From: Brevundimonas nasdae
Lineage (GTDB): Bacteria; Pseudomonadota; Alphaproteobacteria; Caulobacterales; Caulobacteraceae
Length of the DNA: 64,000 bases
Direction: 5' to 3'
Assembly (NCBI RefSeq): GCF_016654005.1
Contig: NZ_JAEPWN010000004.1
Location: 248,001 to 312,000, forward strand
A program made the translations under genes and the position numbers. Positions within the stretch are counted from its first letter, which is position 1; each line of letters starts with the position of its first letter. Shown piece after piece: positions 9,523-17,457 of this stretch. Below the pieces are notes generated by a model. The model was not told the DNA's origin, searched no databases, and was given only the letters and a program-made list of their open reading frames with translations.

Positions 9523-9999
9523 ATGTCGAACAAGTTTCTGAATACGGGTCTGGCCACGGCTGCCGCCCTGGCCGCCCTGGTCACCGCCGCTCCGATGGCG
9601 GCTCAGGCCCAGGCCAACGGCATCACCAACTGCGACGCCCCCGGCGGTCGTCAGACGGCAGGAGCGCTGATCGGCGCGGTGGTCGGCGGCGTGGTCGGCT
9701 CCAACCTGGCGCGCAATGAACGCACCGCCGGCACAGTGGTCGGCGCCGGCGCCGGCGCAGCGGCCGGTTCCTACATCGGCTGCAACCAGCAACGCACCCG
9801 CGCGGCGGCCAACGCCTCGCAGGGCGGCCAGTACCGCGCCACCTCCAATCTGCGCATCCGCAGCGGCCCCGGCGCCAACTATCGTCAGGCCGGCAGCCTG
9901 TCGGCCGGTCAACCCTTCACCGTTGTGGGCTCGCAGGGCGAGTGGGTTCAGATCGCTGGCGGCGGGTGGGTGAACGCCCACTACGTCACGGCCAACTAA
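9523..9999 (+). CDS. Exported SH3-domain protein with glycine-zipper segment (158 aa)
   Basis: A signal peptide (about residues 1-28, cleavage probably after AAQAQA) is followed by a glycine-zipper region (about 46-80, 'GALIGAVVGGVVGSN' and 'GAGAGAAAGSYIG'), which often associates with membranes. A bacterial SH3b domain follows (about 104-158, 'SNLRIRSGPGANYRQAG' to 'GEWVQIAGGGWVNAHYV'). Such proteins sit in the periplasm or envelope and bind peptidoglycan or protein partners. The ATG at 9523 has AGGAG eight bases upstream. A strong terminator follows at 10098. The specific role is unknown. Confidence 0.85.
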   Translation: MSNKFLNTGLATAAALAALVTAAPMAAQAQANGITNCDAPGGRQTAGALIGAVVGGVVGSNLARNERTAGTVVGAGAGAAAGSYIGCNQQRTRAAANASQGGQYRATSNLRIRSGPGANYRQAGSLSAGQPFTVVGSQGEWVQIAGGGWVNAHYVTAN

Positions 10000-10097
10000 G
10001 GTCAAAAGTGGCGGCTGTCGGCGCGGTCGGGCTTTCCTGCCCCTCCAGCTTCGAACGCGCGGGCGGCCACAGCTCACGGTTCGCCGTTTGAGCACAA

Positions 10098-10129
10098 AAG
10101 CCCCGTCCGGTTCGCCGGGCGGGGTTTTT
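10098..10129 (+). terminator. Rho-independent terminator
   Basis: A 10-bp GC-rich stem (CCCCGTCCGG / CCGGGCGGGG, one G-T wobble) with a stable TTCG tetraloop is flanked by AAAA upstream and TTTTT downstream. It can therefore work in both directions. On the plus strand it ends the SH3 gene, and on the minus strand the S24-peptidase regulator, whose stop codon touches it. Confidence 0.82.
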
Positions 10130-10763
10130 ACTGGCTGACCCACAGGATGCGGGCCATCCATTCGATATCGCTGCGGGGCACGATGCGGGGCGGATAGTCG
10201 GGGTTGATCGAGGACAGGGTGACGGCGCGCGACGTCAGGCCGGTCAACTCCTTGGCCACAGTCTCGCCGGTGGTCAGGCGGACCGCGACCCGGTCGCCGC
10301 GGCGCACGCGCGTCTCCTGCTGGTCCACGATGACGCGGTCGCCCTCGCGGTAGAGGGGTGACATGGAATCGCCGGTGATCTTGAGGCTGAACAGGGTGTC
10401 GCGCGGGCGCGGGAGTTCAGTCTGGTCCCGGCCGTCGCCGACGGGCAGGCCTGCATCGTCGAAGAAGCCATCCTGACCGGCCTTGGCCAAACCCAGCAGG
10501 GGAATGGTCGCGGGAACGGGTACAGCGTCCTCAGCCAGTTCCGCAAACTCGGCCAGGGACACGCCGGTCGCCTGCAGGATCAGGGTCACGCTCTCGGTCG
10601 ACGGCCAGCGGGGGCGAGGGGGATCGCCCGCATTGAAGCGTTTGGAGGGGTTGAAGCTGGTGGCGTCCAGACCAGCGCGTCTGGCCAGAGCTGACGGCGT
10701 CAGACCCTCGCGACGAGCAAGGGCGTCGACGGCCTTCCAGAGTTTGGCGTGAGACAGGGGCAT
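10128..10763 (-). CDS. Helix-turn-helix regulator with S24 (LexA/CI-like) peptidase domain
   Basis: The 211-aa protein combines an N-terminal helix-turn-helix (about residues 5-75, 'LTPSALARRAGLDATSF') with a C-terminal S24 peptidase domain. The catalytic serine is in 'ITGDSMSP' (Ser133) and the general-base lysine in 'VAKELTG' (Lys171). An Ala-Gly pair (95-96) in the linker is at the place where RecA-stimulated autocleavage would occur. Related proteins are phage-like CI repressors and RecA-responsive regulators. It is not the canonical LexA. No target is visible in the window. Confidence 0.88.
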   Translation of the reverse strand: MPLSHAKLWKAVDALARREGLTPSALARRAGLDATSFNPSKRFNAGDPPRPRWPSTESVTLILQATGVSLAEFAELAEDAVPVPATIPLLGLAKAGQDGFFDDAGLPVGDGRDQTELPRPRDTLFSLKITGDSMSPLYREGDRVIVDQQETRVRRGDRVAVRLTTGETVAKELTGLTSRAVTLSSINPDYPPRIVPRSDIEWMARILWVSQ

Positions 10764-10811
10764 CGGCGATTCCGCGATTGCGACGCCGACAGGATAGTTA
10801 GGAAAATATCC

Positions 10812-11243
10812 CTATTCAATGCCGCGCGAAGCCTTACGCTCCTGCCACGCCCAGAAGGTGCCGACGGCGAGGCAGATTAGGACGCCGTAACCTGTTAAAT
10901 TCAGAACAGTATAGAGTGATGCGGATGGCATTCGCGCATCCACCAGCAGCAAAAGGTGGCTCATGACCGACAAGAGTTGCAACCCTGCCGCCCACACCGG
11001 CCAAGAGCGTCGAGCTTTCCAAGCCAGACTACACAGCAGGCAAAGAAATAGGACGTCCAGCGCGAACACGCCATAGTTGGTCCAGTTTGCGTCGAGGTAG
11101 GTCTGGATCAGAATAGTAGCGATCCAAAGCAGGCAGTAGGCGCCAGCCCCAAATCGTTCAGGCTCGTCCCCCTTAAGAAGGGCGAACGCACATATCAGTA
11201 CGACGAAAACCGCACCGACCTGAGCATACAGCATATTAAGCAT
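10812..11243 (-). CDS. Hypothetical integral membrane protein, about four helices (143 aa)
   Basis: The protein is strongly hydrophobic, with predicted transmembrane helices near residues 5-22, 33-50, 55-75 and 80-130 (one or two helices), and a short basic cytoplasmic tail (WQERKASRGIE). I recognise no motif or family. Its base composition is lower in GC than the neighbours. It lies between the S24 regulator and an inverted repeat at 11249-11277, which is immediately upstream of its start codon. Confidence 0.6.
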   Translation of the reverse strand: MLNMLYAQVGAVFVVLICAFALLKGDEPERFGAGAYCLLWIATILIQTYLDANWTNYGVFALDVLFLCLLCSLAWKARRSWPVWAAGLQLLSVMSHLLLLVDARMPSASLYTVLNLTGYGVLICLAVGTFWAWQERKASRGIE

Positions 11244-11248
11244 GGATA

Positions 11249-11277
11249 GTCGCCCCCGTGATCATCGCGGGGGCGAC
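11249..11277 (-). terminator. GC-rich hairpin between two minus-strand genes
   Basis: A perfect 10-bp inverted repeat (GTCGCCCCCG / CGGGGGCGAC) has a nine-base loop. It lies 50 bases downstream of the 119-aa gene and six bases upstream of the membrane-protein start. No T-run follows on the minus strand, so it may be a Rho-assisted terminator, an RNA-processing site, or a 5' structure that limits translation of the membrane protein. Confidence 0.4.
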
Positions 11278-11330
11278 CATGAACTGTGGTCGGTTAAGCC
11301 GAAATAGAAAACGGCAACCTTACATTAATT

Positions 11331-11690
11331 TCATGCGACAGAGCGCAGGTGCGTGAGCTCAGCCTTGGTTTCACGGGGCTTTGGATCAAGCCAGTCGTCG
11401 GGCTTGCCGCCCGGCCCGACATTATAGGTGCCGTAGCCCATACGGCGGTGGTCTTTTTGAAGCTCAGCGTGGCAGGCCACGATCGACTCGCGGGCGGCTG
11501 CGAGGGCCGCGATGGTTTCCATGGCCTTGGCCTGCGACGCCGTGGCGGCGACGGGCGAAAGCGACAGCGCCGTGCGGGCGCCGATGAAGGATTGAATCAG
11601 CGTCGTCGCCTGGGTGATGGCGGCGTCGATGGCATGCTCGGTCGCGTGCAGGTCACTGGCGACGCTGGCGACGACTTCAGTCCGGTCCAT
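11331..11690 (-). CDS. Hypothetical helical protein (119 aa)
   Basis: The first 85 residues are almost wholly helical and alanine-rich (VVASVASDLHATEHAIDAAITQ, then 'TASQAKAMETIAALAAARESIV'), suggesting a small helical bundle or coiled coil. A Gly/Pro-rich tail follows ('GTYNVGPGGKPDDWLDPKPRE'). There is no signal peptide or membrane segment. I recognise no characterised family. Its upstream region contains two copies of TTAACCTT, which resemble CtrA half-sites, so cell-cycle control is possible but only inferred. Confidence 0.7.
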   Translation of the reverse strand: MDRTEVVASVASDLHATEHAIDAAITQATTLIQSFIGARTALSLSPVAATASQAKAMETIAALAAARESIVACHAELQKDHRRMGYGTYNVGPGGKPDDWLDPKPRETKAELTHLRSVA

Positions 11691-11736
11691 GAGAGGGGCC
11701 CCGTAAGGTTTACAACGAGTGAAGCTTTACCATCTA

Positions 11737-11768
11737 TTAACCTTGTCTGGTAGTGACTTGTTAACCTT
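11737..11768 (-). promoter_or_regulatory. Two TTAACCTT direct repeats upstream of the 119-aa gene
   Basis: TTAACCTT occurs at 11737-11744 and again at 11761-11768, 24 bp apart, in the promoter region of the 119-aa gene. The CtrA half-site in Caulobacterales is described as TTAACCAT-like. The spacing here is not the N7 of the full dimer site, so binding is only a possibility. Confidence 0.25.
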
Positions 11769-11875
11769 TTGGGCCGCAGCGAATCTAAACGCCACGTTTC
11801 TCAAAATGGCACACTCTGCAGGCTGTATAGGAATGTAGACGCGTATCCTTGGTGGTGACGCTGCGCCGATTTCAT

Positions 11876-12271
11876 CTAAGAGTTGTTGTCCAGCAGGAAG
11901 TGGGCGGTCAGGCTGGCGATCGGCTGACCGCGCTGCTCCTGCCAGGCCTCGGCCTGGACATGGGCGATTCGACGTCCGGCACGGCTGATGCTGGCGCGTG
12001 CGAAGACGTCCAGAGGGCGACCGGTGCGCAGATAGGCGACCGTGCCGTTGATCTGACGCGGCAGGCGGGCGCCGGGGAAGGCCAGCGCCACCTGGGCCAT
12101 GGCGGTCATCTCTAGCAGGGCGGCGGTGGAGCCGCCGTGCAGGGCCGGCAGCATGGGGTTGCCGATTAGCTTGTCCGCAAAGGGCATGACCACGGTCAGC
12201 TCGTCGCCGCTGATATGGGTCTGCAGGTTCAGGAACCGGGCGTAGGGCAGGTGATCCAAAATGTAGGTCAT
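11876..12271 (-). CDS. PaaI-type hotdog-fold thioesterase
   Basis: The 131-aa hotdog-fold protein is predicted to hydrolyse acyl-CoA thioesters in the cytoplasm. 'NPMLPALHGGSTAALLEMTAMAQVA' matches the PaaI/YdiI active-site helix region (H-G-G with downstream acidic residue), and 'GTVAYLRTGRPLDVFARASISRAGRRIAHVQAEAW' is the typical C-terminal sheet. It overlaps the upstream thioesterase gene by ATGA, so the two are translationally coupled and may form a heteromer or act on related substrates. The actual substrate is unknown. Confidence 0.85.
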   Translation of the reverse strand: MTYILDHLPYARFLNLQTHISGDELTVVMPFADKLIGNPMLPALHGGSTAALLEMTAMAQVALAFPGARLPRQINGTVAYLRTGRPLDVFARASISRAGRRIAHVQAEAWQEQRGQPIASLTAHFLLDNNS

Positions 12272-12717
12272 GCCTTGGTCTCCGAACGCGGACGGGGCTT
12301 GTTCAACACGTAGGCGGCCTGGGCCGCGGCGACCGGGTCGGCAGGATCCGTCTCGAACGCCCAGGCGCGGACGAAGGCGATGGTGGGGGTCAGGCGGTAG
12401 CAGAGCCCCTGCGCCTTCAGATCCTCACGCGGGCGTGCGGCGCGCATATAGTCGATGCGCAGGTCCAGTGTGGCGATGGGCTGGAACTCGTCCATCACGG
12501 CCCAGACGGCGAGGCCGCCGACATGGTCGAGCATGGTGGTGACCAGGCCGCTCGCCAGGACGCCGGTGTCGGGATCGCCGACCAGATCCTCGCGCCACGG
12601 CACATGGATGCGGGGCTCGCCGCCGTGCAGGCCGTCGAACTGGAAGCCCAGTGCCTGGGTGTGGGCCGCGCCTGACGCCAGTTGCGGCAGGATGGTGGTG
12701 GAGAAGGTCTCGGTCAT
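12268..12717 (-). CDS. PaaI-type hotdog-fold thioesterase, paralogue of the next gene
   Basis: With the ATG at 12717 (MTETFSTTILPQL) the protein is 149 aa, normal for the family. An upstream extension in frame is not conserved-looking. 'DTGVLASGLVTTMLDHVGGLAVWA' is the active-site region (Asp in place of the usual H-G-G context) and 'IATLDLRIDYMRAARPREDL' the following strands. It overlaps the second thioesterase gene by four bases. It is transcribed away from the exonuclease gene, with about 85 bases of shared upstream sequence. Confidence 0.85.
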   Translation of the reverse strand: MTETFSTTILPQLASGAAHTQALGFQFDGLHGGEPRIHVPWREDLVGDPDTGVLASGLVTTMLDHVGGLAVWAVMDEFQPIATLDLRIDYMRAARPREDLKAQGLCYRLTPTIAFVRAWAFETDPADPVAAAQAAYVLNKPRPRSETKA

Positions 12718-12802
12718 ACGGTGAAACAACTCATGCAGCCTGATCCTGGGTTGTTCCTGTATGAAGGGGCGACCAGACGGCGTCGAGAGCGTTAGGTTCG
12801 TC

Positions 12803-13861
12803 ATGATCCGCCCGGAAGACCTGCTGCATCCCACGCCTGCCGGCCTGTATTGTCCGCCGGGCGACTTCTACATCGACCCGGTGCGGCCGGTGGATCGGGC
12901 GGTCGTGACCCACGGCCATTCGGACCATGCGCGGGCGGGGCATGGGGCGGTGCTGGCGACCCGGCAGACCCTGGCGATCATGGCCGAACGCTATGGCGTC
13001 GACTTCACTGCGCGGGAGCAGGCGGTCGAGTACGGTGAACGGACGTCTTTGAATGGCGTTGATCTGCGGCTGGCGCCCGCGGGCCATGTGCTGGGCTCGG
13101 CCCAGATCGAGGTGCGTTGGAAGGGCCTGACCATGGTGGTGTCGGGTGACTACAAGCGCCGTCGCGACCCGACCTGCGCCCTGTTCGAGCCGATCCCGTG
13201 CCATGTCTTCATATCGGAGGCGACGTTCGGCCTGCCGGTGTTCAACCACCCGCCCGCAGAGGAGGAGGTGGCGCGGCTGGTGCGGTCGCTGGGCCAGTTC
13301 CCTGAGCGGGCGCATCTGGTCGGCGCCTATGCGCTGGGCAAGGCGCAGCGGGTCATTAAGTTATTGCGAGAGGCGGGATGGGATCGACCCATCTATGTGC
13401 ATGGGGCGATGGAGCGGCTGAACGCGCTGTATGAGCGCGAAGGGGTGGACCTGGGGCCGTTGCGGACGACGCGCGACCTGCCCAAAGGCTCTCTGGGCGG
13501 AGAGGTGGCGATTGCGCCCCCGTCGGCCATTCAGGACCGTTGGGCGCGACGGTTCGCCGACCCGGTGACGGCCTTCGCCTCGGGCTGGATGGGGGTTCGG
13601 GCCAGGGCGCGGCAGAGGGGCGTGGAACTGCCGCTGGTGATATCGGACCATGCCGACTGGACTGAACTGACCGACACCTTCACCGAACTGAAGCCCGACG
13701 AGGTCTGGATCACTCACGGACGCGAGGAAGGTCTGCTGAGATGGGCCGAGATCAATGGCCAGAAGGCGCGGGCGCTGCGTCTGGTCGGTTATGACGATGA
13801 GGACGACGAGGCGGTTTCAGGCCCGGCCCAAGGATCAGGCGAAGCGACGGCCGCTTCGTAA
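12803..13861 (+). CDS. Ligase-associated DNA exonuclease, metallo-beta-lactamase/beta-CASP fold
   Basis: The 352-aa protein belongs to the metallo-beta-lactamase family of mRNA 3'-end-processing-like DNA exonucleases. It has the zinc motif HGHSDHA (residues 37-43), a second histidine in 'AGHVLGSAQ', the aspartate in 'SGDYK', and the beta-CASP C-terminal motifs (SDHADW and 'WITHGREEG'). The family is named for its usual neighbour, an ATP-dependent DNA ligase with a helicase, in repair operons. Neither is adjacent here. The ATG at 12803 (MIRPEDLLHP) fits family starts; an ATG at 12761 is also in frame. Its 3' end overlaps the kinase gene by 27 bases. Confidence 0.85.
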   Translation: MIRPEDLLHPTPAGLYCPPGDFYIDPVRPVDRAVVTHGHSDHARAGHGAVLATRQTLAIMAERYGVDFTAREQAVEYGERTSLNGVDLRLAPAGHVLGSAQIEVRWKGLTMVVSGDYKRRRDPTCALFEPIPCHVFISEATFGLPVFNHPPAEEEVARLVRSLGQFPERAHLVGAYALGKAQRVIKLLREAGWDRPIYVHGAMERLNALYEREGVDLGPLRTTRDLPKGSLGGEVAIAPPSAIQDRWARRFADPVTAFASGWMGVRARARQRGVELPLVISDHADWTELTDTFTELKPDEVWITHGREEGLLRWAEINGQKARALRLVGYDDEDDEAVSGPAQGSGEATAAS

Positions 13862-15481
13862 GGCGTCTTCCGGGTCTGCGGCTTCACCATCCTCTTCCGA
13901 CGAGGCGGTGCTGGTCAGGGCTGCGTTCATGGCCATGCGCAGGCGTTCCGGCTTGATCGGCTTTTCGACCACGGCGGCCATGCCGATGGACAGATAGTGT
14001 TTGGCGTCGTCGGGGTCGGCGTTGGCGGTCAGGGCGACGATGGGCAGGCGGCCCAGCTTGCCGGGCAGGGCGCGGATGGCCTGGGTCGCCTGGACGCCGT
14101 CCATGCGCGGCATCTTGATGTCCATCAGGACCATGTCGAACGCGCGCTTCTGGACCATTTCGAGGGCTTCGAGACCGTCCTCGGCCAGTTCGGAGCTGCA
14201 GCCGAACATTTCGCACAGGGCCTGAGCCACGACGCGGTTGGTGGCGTTGTCGTCCACGATCAGGATGTGCGGCGCCGACTGCAGTTGCAGATCGGACAGG
14301 GCGGCGACGTTGGATTCCTCCTCCGTCTCGACAAAGGCGCGTTCGGCGCTGAGGTCGAAGGCGAAGGTGGCGCCGCGACCTTGGTTGTTCTCGGCCCAGA
14401 TGCGGCCGTTCATGCGCTCGATCACCTGACGGCAGATCGACAGGCCCAGGCCCGCGCCGTCGGGGCCGGAGCCGTGGACGAAGGGCTCGAACAGGGTGTC
14501 GACGCGGTCCATGTCGACGCCGGGGCCGTCGTCGCGCACGCGGGCCTCCATGTGGACCTGATTGCCTTCGACCCAGGCCTTGAGGCGGGCCTCGACCACG
14601 CCGTTGCGGGCGAATTTCAGCGCGTTGCCGACCAGGTTGGCGAAAACCTGCTTCAGGCGGACGCCGTCGATATTGGCGACCAGCTCGGTGTCGCCCTCAT
14701 AGCCGACCAGCAGGGTCACGCCGTCCTGAGAGGCGCGCGGCTCCCACATCGACTGGATGTCGTCCATGAGGGCGCGCAGCGGCGTGGGGGCGGATTGCAG
14801 CTCCAGTTCGCCCGCCTCGGCCTTGGACAGGTCCAGCGCGTCCTGAAGTATGCGCAGCAGGGTTTCGGAGGAATCGACAATGGTCTGCAGATGGGCCTGG
14901 GCCGTCTCGGTCAGGGGCTGGCGGCGCAGCAGTTCGGCGACGGCCAGGACGCCGTTCATCGGCGTGCGCAGTTCGTGGCTCATGATGCCCAGGAACTGGC
15001 TCTTGGCGCGGGCGGCGGACAGGGCCTGGGTCTTGGTGTCGCTGAGAACGGCGGCCTGGGCGGCCAGTTCGCGGTTCTGCTCGCGCTGACGGTTGTTGAC
15101 GGCCTGCAGCAGCGAGGCGGCGGTGCCGACGCCGTGGTAGCGGCCGTTCTTTGTGATCAGGAAGCCGCGCAGCAGGGCGGAGGGGCCGCCCTTGAGCATG
15201 ACGTCGCAGAAGGTTTCGATCCGCACGTCGGCTTCGACCACCGCCGGCTCGGGGTCCATGGCGTTGCTGATGGGGCGGGCGTCATACAGGGCGTGGCCCA
15301 GACGGCTGGCCATTTTTTCAAGGAAGGCGCTGCGCTCGACCAGACCGACGGGGACGCCGTCTTCGAGAACAGGGATCACAAGCGTGTCGGGCTCGCGCTC
15401 AAAACGCGCAAGAACCTCCGATCCGTAGATCGTCGGCGCGACCGGTTCAGGGCGCTCAGCAAGGGTCTCGATGGTGGGCAT
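13835..15481 (-). CDS. Soluble hybrid histidine kinase with N-terminal CBS-like region and C-terminal receiver
   Basis: The 548-aa protein has no membrane helix. The order is: a CBS-like sensory region (about 20-130, 'TLVIPVLEDGVPVGLVERSAFLEKM'), a short coiled coil (130-160), a HisKA domain with phospho-accepting His169 in SHELRTPMNG, and a HATPase domain. The latter has N-box NLVGNALKF (282-290), G1 DDGPG and G2 GAGLGLSI. A receiver domain with Asp454 (VLMDIKMPRMDG) follows. A phosphotransfer partner is needed but not visible. Its signal may be a nucleotide bound by the CBS pair, which is an inference. It is divergent from queC and overlaps the exonuclease gene tail to tail. Confidence 0.92.
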   Translation of the reverse strand: MPTIETLAERPEPVAPTIYGSEVLARFEREPDTLVIPVLEDGVPVGLVERSAFLEKMASRLGHALYDARPISNAMDPEPAVVEADVRIETFCDVMLKGGPSALLRGFLITKNGRYHGVGTAASLLQAVNNRQREQNRELAAQAAVLSDTKTQALSAARAKSQFLGIMSHELRTPMNGVLAVAELLRRQPLTETAQAHLQTIVDSSETLLRILQDALDLSKAEAGELELQSAPTPLRALMDDIQSMWEPRASQDGVTLLVGYEGDTELVANIDGVRLKQVFANLVGNALKFARNGVVEARLKAWVEGNQVHMEARVRDDGPGVDMDRVDTLFEPFVHGSGPDGAGLGLSICRQVIERMNGRIWAENNQGRGATFAFDLSAERAFVETEEESNVAALSDLQLQSAPHILIVDDNATNRVVAQALCEMFGCSSELAEDGLEALEMVQKRAFDMVLMDIKMPRMDGVQATQAIRALPGKLGRLPIVALTANADPDDAKHYLSIGMAAVVEKPIKPERLRMAMNAALTSTASSEEDGEAADPEDALRSGRRFA

Positions 15482-15701
15482 ACTGCCTCAGAACTCCATA
15501 CTCGACTGAATAGTGGAGCTGAACCATTTGCTGATTGGTTAAGCTGGTTTGAAAATTGGGCCCGATGACTACCGGTGACAATAAGGGAAAATGCGTGTTT
15601 TGCGCCCCGGACAGGGGTGGTGTATTAGGCCCGCCCGACCCATCTAGGGTCTTCATCCCTTTGTGCATGCGCGCGGCCGACCGGCCGACCGCAGGTTTGT
15701 C

Positions 15702-16445
15702 ATGAGCGTCACCCTGGAAAAGACCCCCGAAACGGCCCGCGAACAGCTCCAGACGGCGGCTTTGGTCCTGTTCTCCGGCGGGCAGGACAGCGCGACCTGC
15801 CTGGCCTGGGCGTTGGAGCGGTTCGAACGGGTCGAGACAGTGGGCTTCGACTATGGCCAGCGCCATGCGGTCGAGATGCAGGCGCGCCAGACCGTGCGCG
15901 ACAGCATGGCGAAGGCCCTGCCGCAGTACGCCGACCGTCTGGGCGACGATCATGTGGTGGACCTGACCGGATATGGCCGGATCGCCGAGAGCGCCCTGAC
16001 CGCCGACCGCAAGATCGAGATGGACGCGCGCGGCCTGCCGACGACCTTCGTGCCGGGACGCAACCTGATCTTCCTGGTCGCGGCGGCGGCGCTGGCGGAC
16101 CGGCGCGGGCTGGAGGTTCTGGTCGGCGGCATGTGCGAGACGGACTATTCCGGCTATCCCGACTGCCGCCACGACACGATGGTGGCGATGGCGCGGGCGC
16201 TGTCGCTGGGGCTGGACAAGCCGGTGGTGATCGAAACGCCGCTGATGTGGCTGACGAAAGCCCAGACCTGGGAGTTGGCCCAGCAGATCGGCGGGGCGGC
16301 CCTGGTCGAACTGATCATCGAGGACAGCCACACCTGCTATCAGGGCGACCGGACGCACCGGCACGCCTGGGGCTATGGCTGCGGCGAATGCCCGGCGTGC
16401 GAACTGCGGGCGGCGGGATATGATGAATGGGCGTCGGGGCGATGA
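15702..16445 (+). CDS. queC: 7-cyano-7-deazaguanine (preQ0) synthase
   Basis: QueC converts 7-carboxy-7-deazaguanine to preQ0 with ATP and ammonia. It shows the PP-loop [13 protein letters not shown] near residue 22-34, the substrate region '[16 protein letters not shown]' and '[14 protein letters not shown]', and the C-terminal zinc cluster with four cysteines (CYQGD... then 'GCGECPAC'). ATG 15702 gives 247 aa; a GTG at 15663 would add 13 residues. The stop overlaps the queE start by ATGA. I looked for a preQ1 riboswitch in the 220-base leader and did not find one. Confidence 0.96.
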   Translation: MSVTLEKTPETAREQLQTAALVLFSGGQDSATCLAWALERFERVETVGFDYGQRHAVEMQARQTVRDSMAKALPQYADRLGDDHVVDLTGYGRIAESALTADRKIEMDARGLPTTFVPGRNLIFLVAAAALADRRGLEVLVGGMCETDYSGYPDCRHDTMVAMARALSLGLDKPVVIETPLMWLTKAQTWELAQQIGGAALVELIIEDSHTCYQGDRTHRHAWGYGCGECPACELRAAGYDEWASGR

Positions 16446-17077
16446 CCTATTCGGCCAAGGAAGTCTTCCTGACGGTGCAGGGCGAGGGCGGGCAGGCAGG
16501 TCGGCCCGCAGTCTTCCTGCGCTTCGCCGGGTGCAATCTGTGGAGCGGACGCGAGCAGGACCGGGCCAACGCCGTCTGCACCTTCTGCGACACTGATTTC
16601 GTCGGCACGGACGGCGGCGGGGGCGGCAAGTTCACGACGCCTGACCTGCTGGCCGATCATGTCGCGTCGCTGTGGCGGGGGCGCGAGGGCGATCCCAAGC
16701 TGGTGGTCTGCACCGGAGGCGAGCCGCTGCTGCAGTTGGACCCGCCGTTGATCGCGGCCCTGCACGCGCGCAGATTTGAGATTGCGATCGAGTCGAACGG
16801 CACCCTGGCGGCGCCCGACGGCATCGACTGGATCTGCGTCAGTCCCAAGGCGGATGCGCCCGTGGTCCAGACGCGCGGGCAGGAGCTGAAACTGGTCTTT
16901 CCGCAGGACAAGGCCATGCCCGACCGGTTCGAGCATCTGGATTTCGAACGTTTCTGGCTGCAGCCGATGGACGGGCCGGATCAGGTCGCCCACACCGCCG
17001 CCGCCATCGAATACTGCCTGACCCATCCCCAATGGCGCCTGAGCGTCCAGACCCACAAATACATCGGCGTCCGCTAA
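16442..17077 (+). CDS. queE: 7-carboxy-7-deazaguanine synthase (radical SAM)
   Basis: QueE rearranges 6-carboxytetrahydropterin into 7-carboxy-7-deazaguanine. The 211-aa protein binds its [4Fe-4S] cluster with an expanded motif: the cysteines of FAGCNLW and CTFCDTDF are spaced C-x14-C-x2-C in place of C-x3-C-x2-C. This variant is known for a subclass of QueE enzymes. '[10 protein letters not shown]' is the SAM-binding GGE motif and 'ESNGTL' follows. It is translationally coupled to queC (ATGA) and to queD (TAATG). Confidence 0.95.
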   Translation: MTYSAKEVFLTVQGEGGQAGRPAVFLRFAGCNLWSGREQDRANAVCTFCDTDFVGTDGGGGGKFTTPDLLADHVASLWRGREGDPKLVVCTGGEPLLQLDPPLIAALHARRFEIAIESNGTLAAPDGIDWICVSPKADAPVVQTRGQELKLVFPQDKAMPDRFEHLDFERFWLQPMDGPDQVAHTAAAIEYCLTHPQWRLSVQTHKYIGVR

Positions 17078-17445
17078 TGCCCGTCTTCGAGATCACCAAA
17101 CAGGCGACGTTCGACGCCGCCCACCACTTCCCCAACGAACCCGAGGGCAGCATCTATCGCCGCGTCCACGGCCATTCCTTCACGGTCGAGGCGACGGTGC
17201 GCTCAGAGGTGCTGGACGTCGAGCATGGCTGGGTAGCCGACCTGGGCGCGCTGGACAGGGCGCTGAAGGCGGCGGCGGACACGCTGGACCACGGGATGCT
17301 GAACGAACATCCAGGGCTGGAGCTGCCCAGCCTGGAGAACCTGTGCCTGTGGTTCGTGGCGCAGTTGAAGCCCGAATGGCCGGGTCTGTGCCGCATCCAG
17401 GTGGCGCGCCCGACGATCAACGAGCGGTGCGTGCTGAGCCTTTAG
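17077..17445 (+). CDS. queD: 6-pyruvoyl-tetrahydropterin synthase-like protein (QueD family)
   Basis: QueD makes 6-carboxytetrahydropterin from dihydroneopterin triphosphate, the first committed queuosine step. The 122-aa protein has zinc histidines in 'FDAAHHF' and 'VHGHSF', the 'GWVADLGAL' strand, and 'TLDHGMLNE' with an Asp/His pair. The catalytic cysteine that precedes HGH by four residues in Escherichia coli QueD (C-x3-HGH) is a tyrosine here (YRRVHGH). The C-terminal K-E-T motif is also altered. It belongs to a divergent alphaproteobacterial type. Its place directly after queC-queE makes the pathway role very likely, but the chemistry at the active site must differ. Confidence 0.88.
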   Translation: MPVFEITKQATFDAAHHFPNEPEGSIYRRVHGHSFTVEATVRSEVLDVEHGWVADLGALDRALKAAADTLDHGMLNEHPGLELPSLENLCLWFVAQLKPEWPGLCRIQVARPTINERCVLSL

Positions 17446-17457
17446 GCGCTTGAGTTC

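Noticed and set aside
12761..12802. Longer N-terminus for the exonuclease starting at 12761
   Set aside because: The added 14 residues look unrelated to family starts; the ATG at 12803 gives the typical M-I-R-P-E-D-L-L beginning, though the longer form cannot be excluded.
13997..15568. A 523-codon plus-strand open frame antisense to the hybrid histidine kinase
   Set aside because: It has no motif and a biased Gly/Ala/Gln composition. The kinase on the minus strand shows all catalytic boxes.
15482..15701. preQ1 or preQ0 riboswitch upstream of queC
   Set aside because: I looked for the short preQ1-I and the preQ1-II patterns in the leader and found neither.
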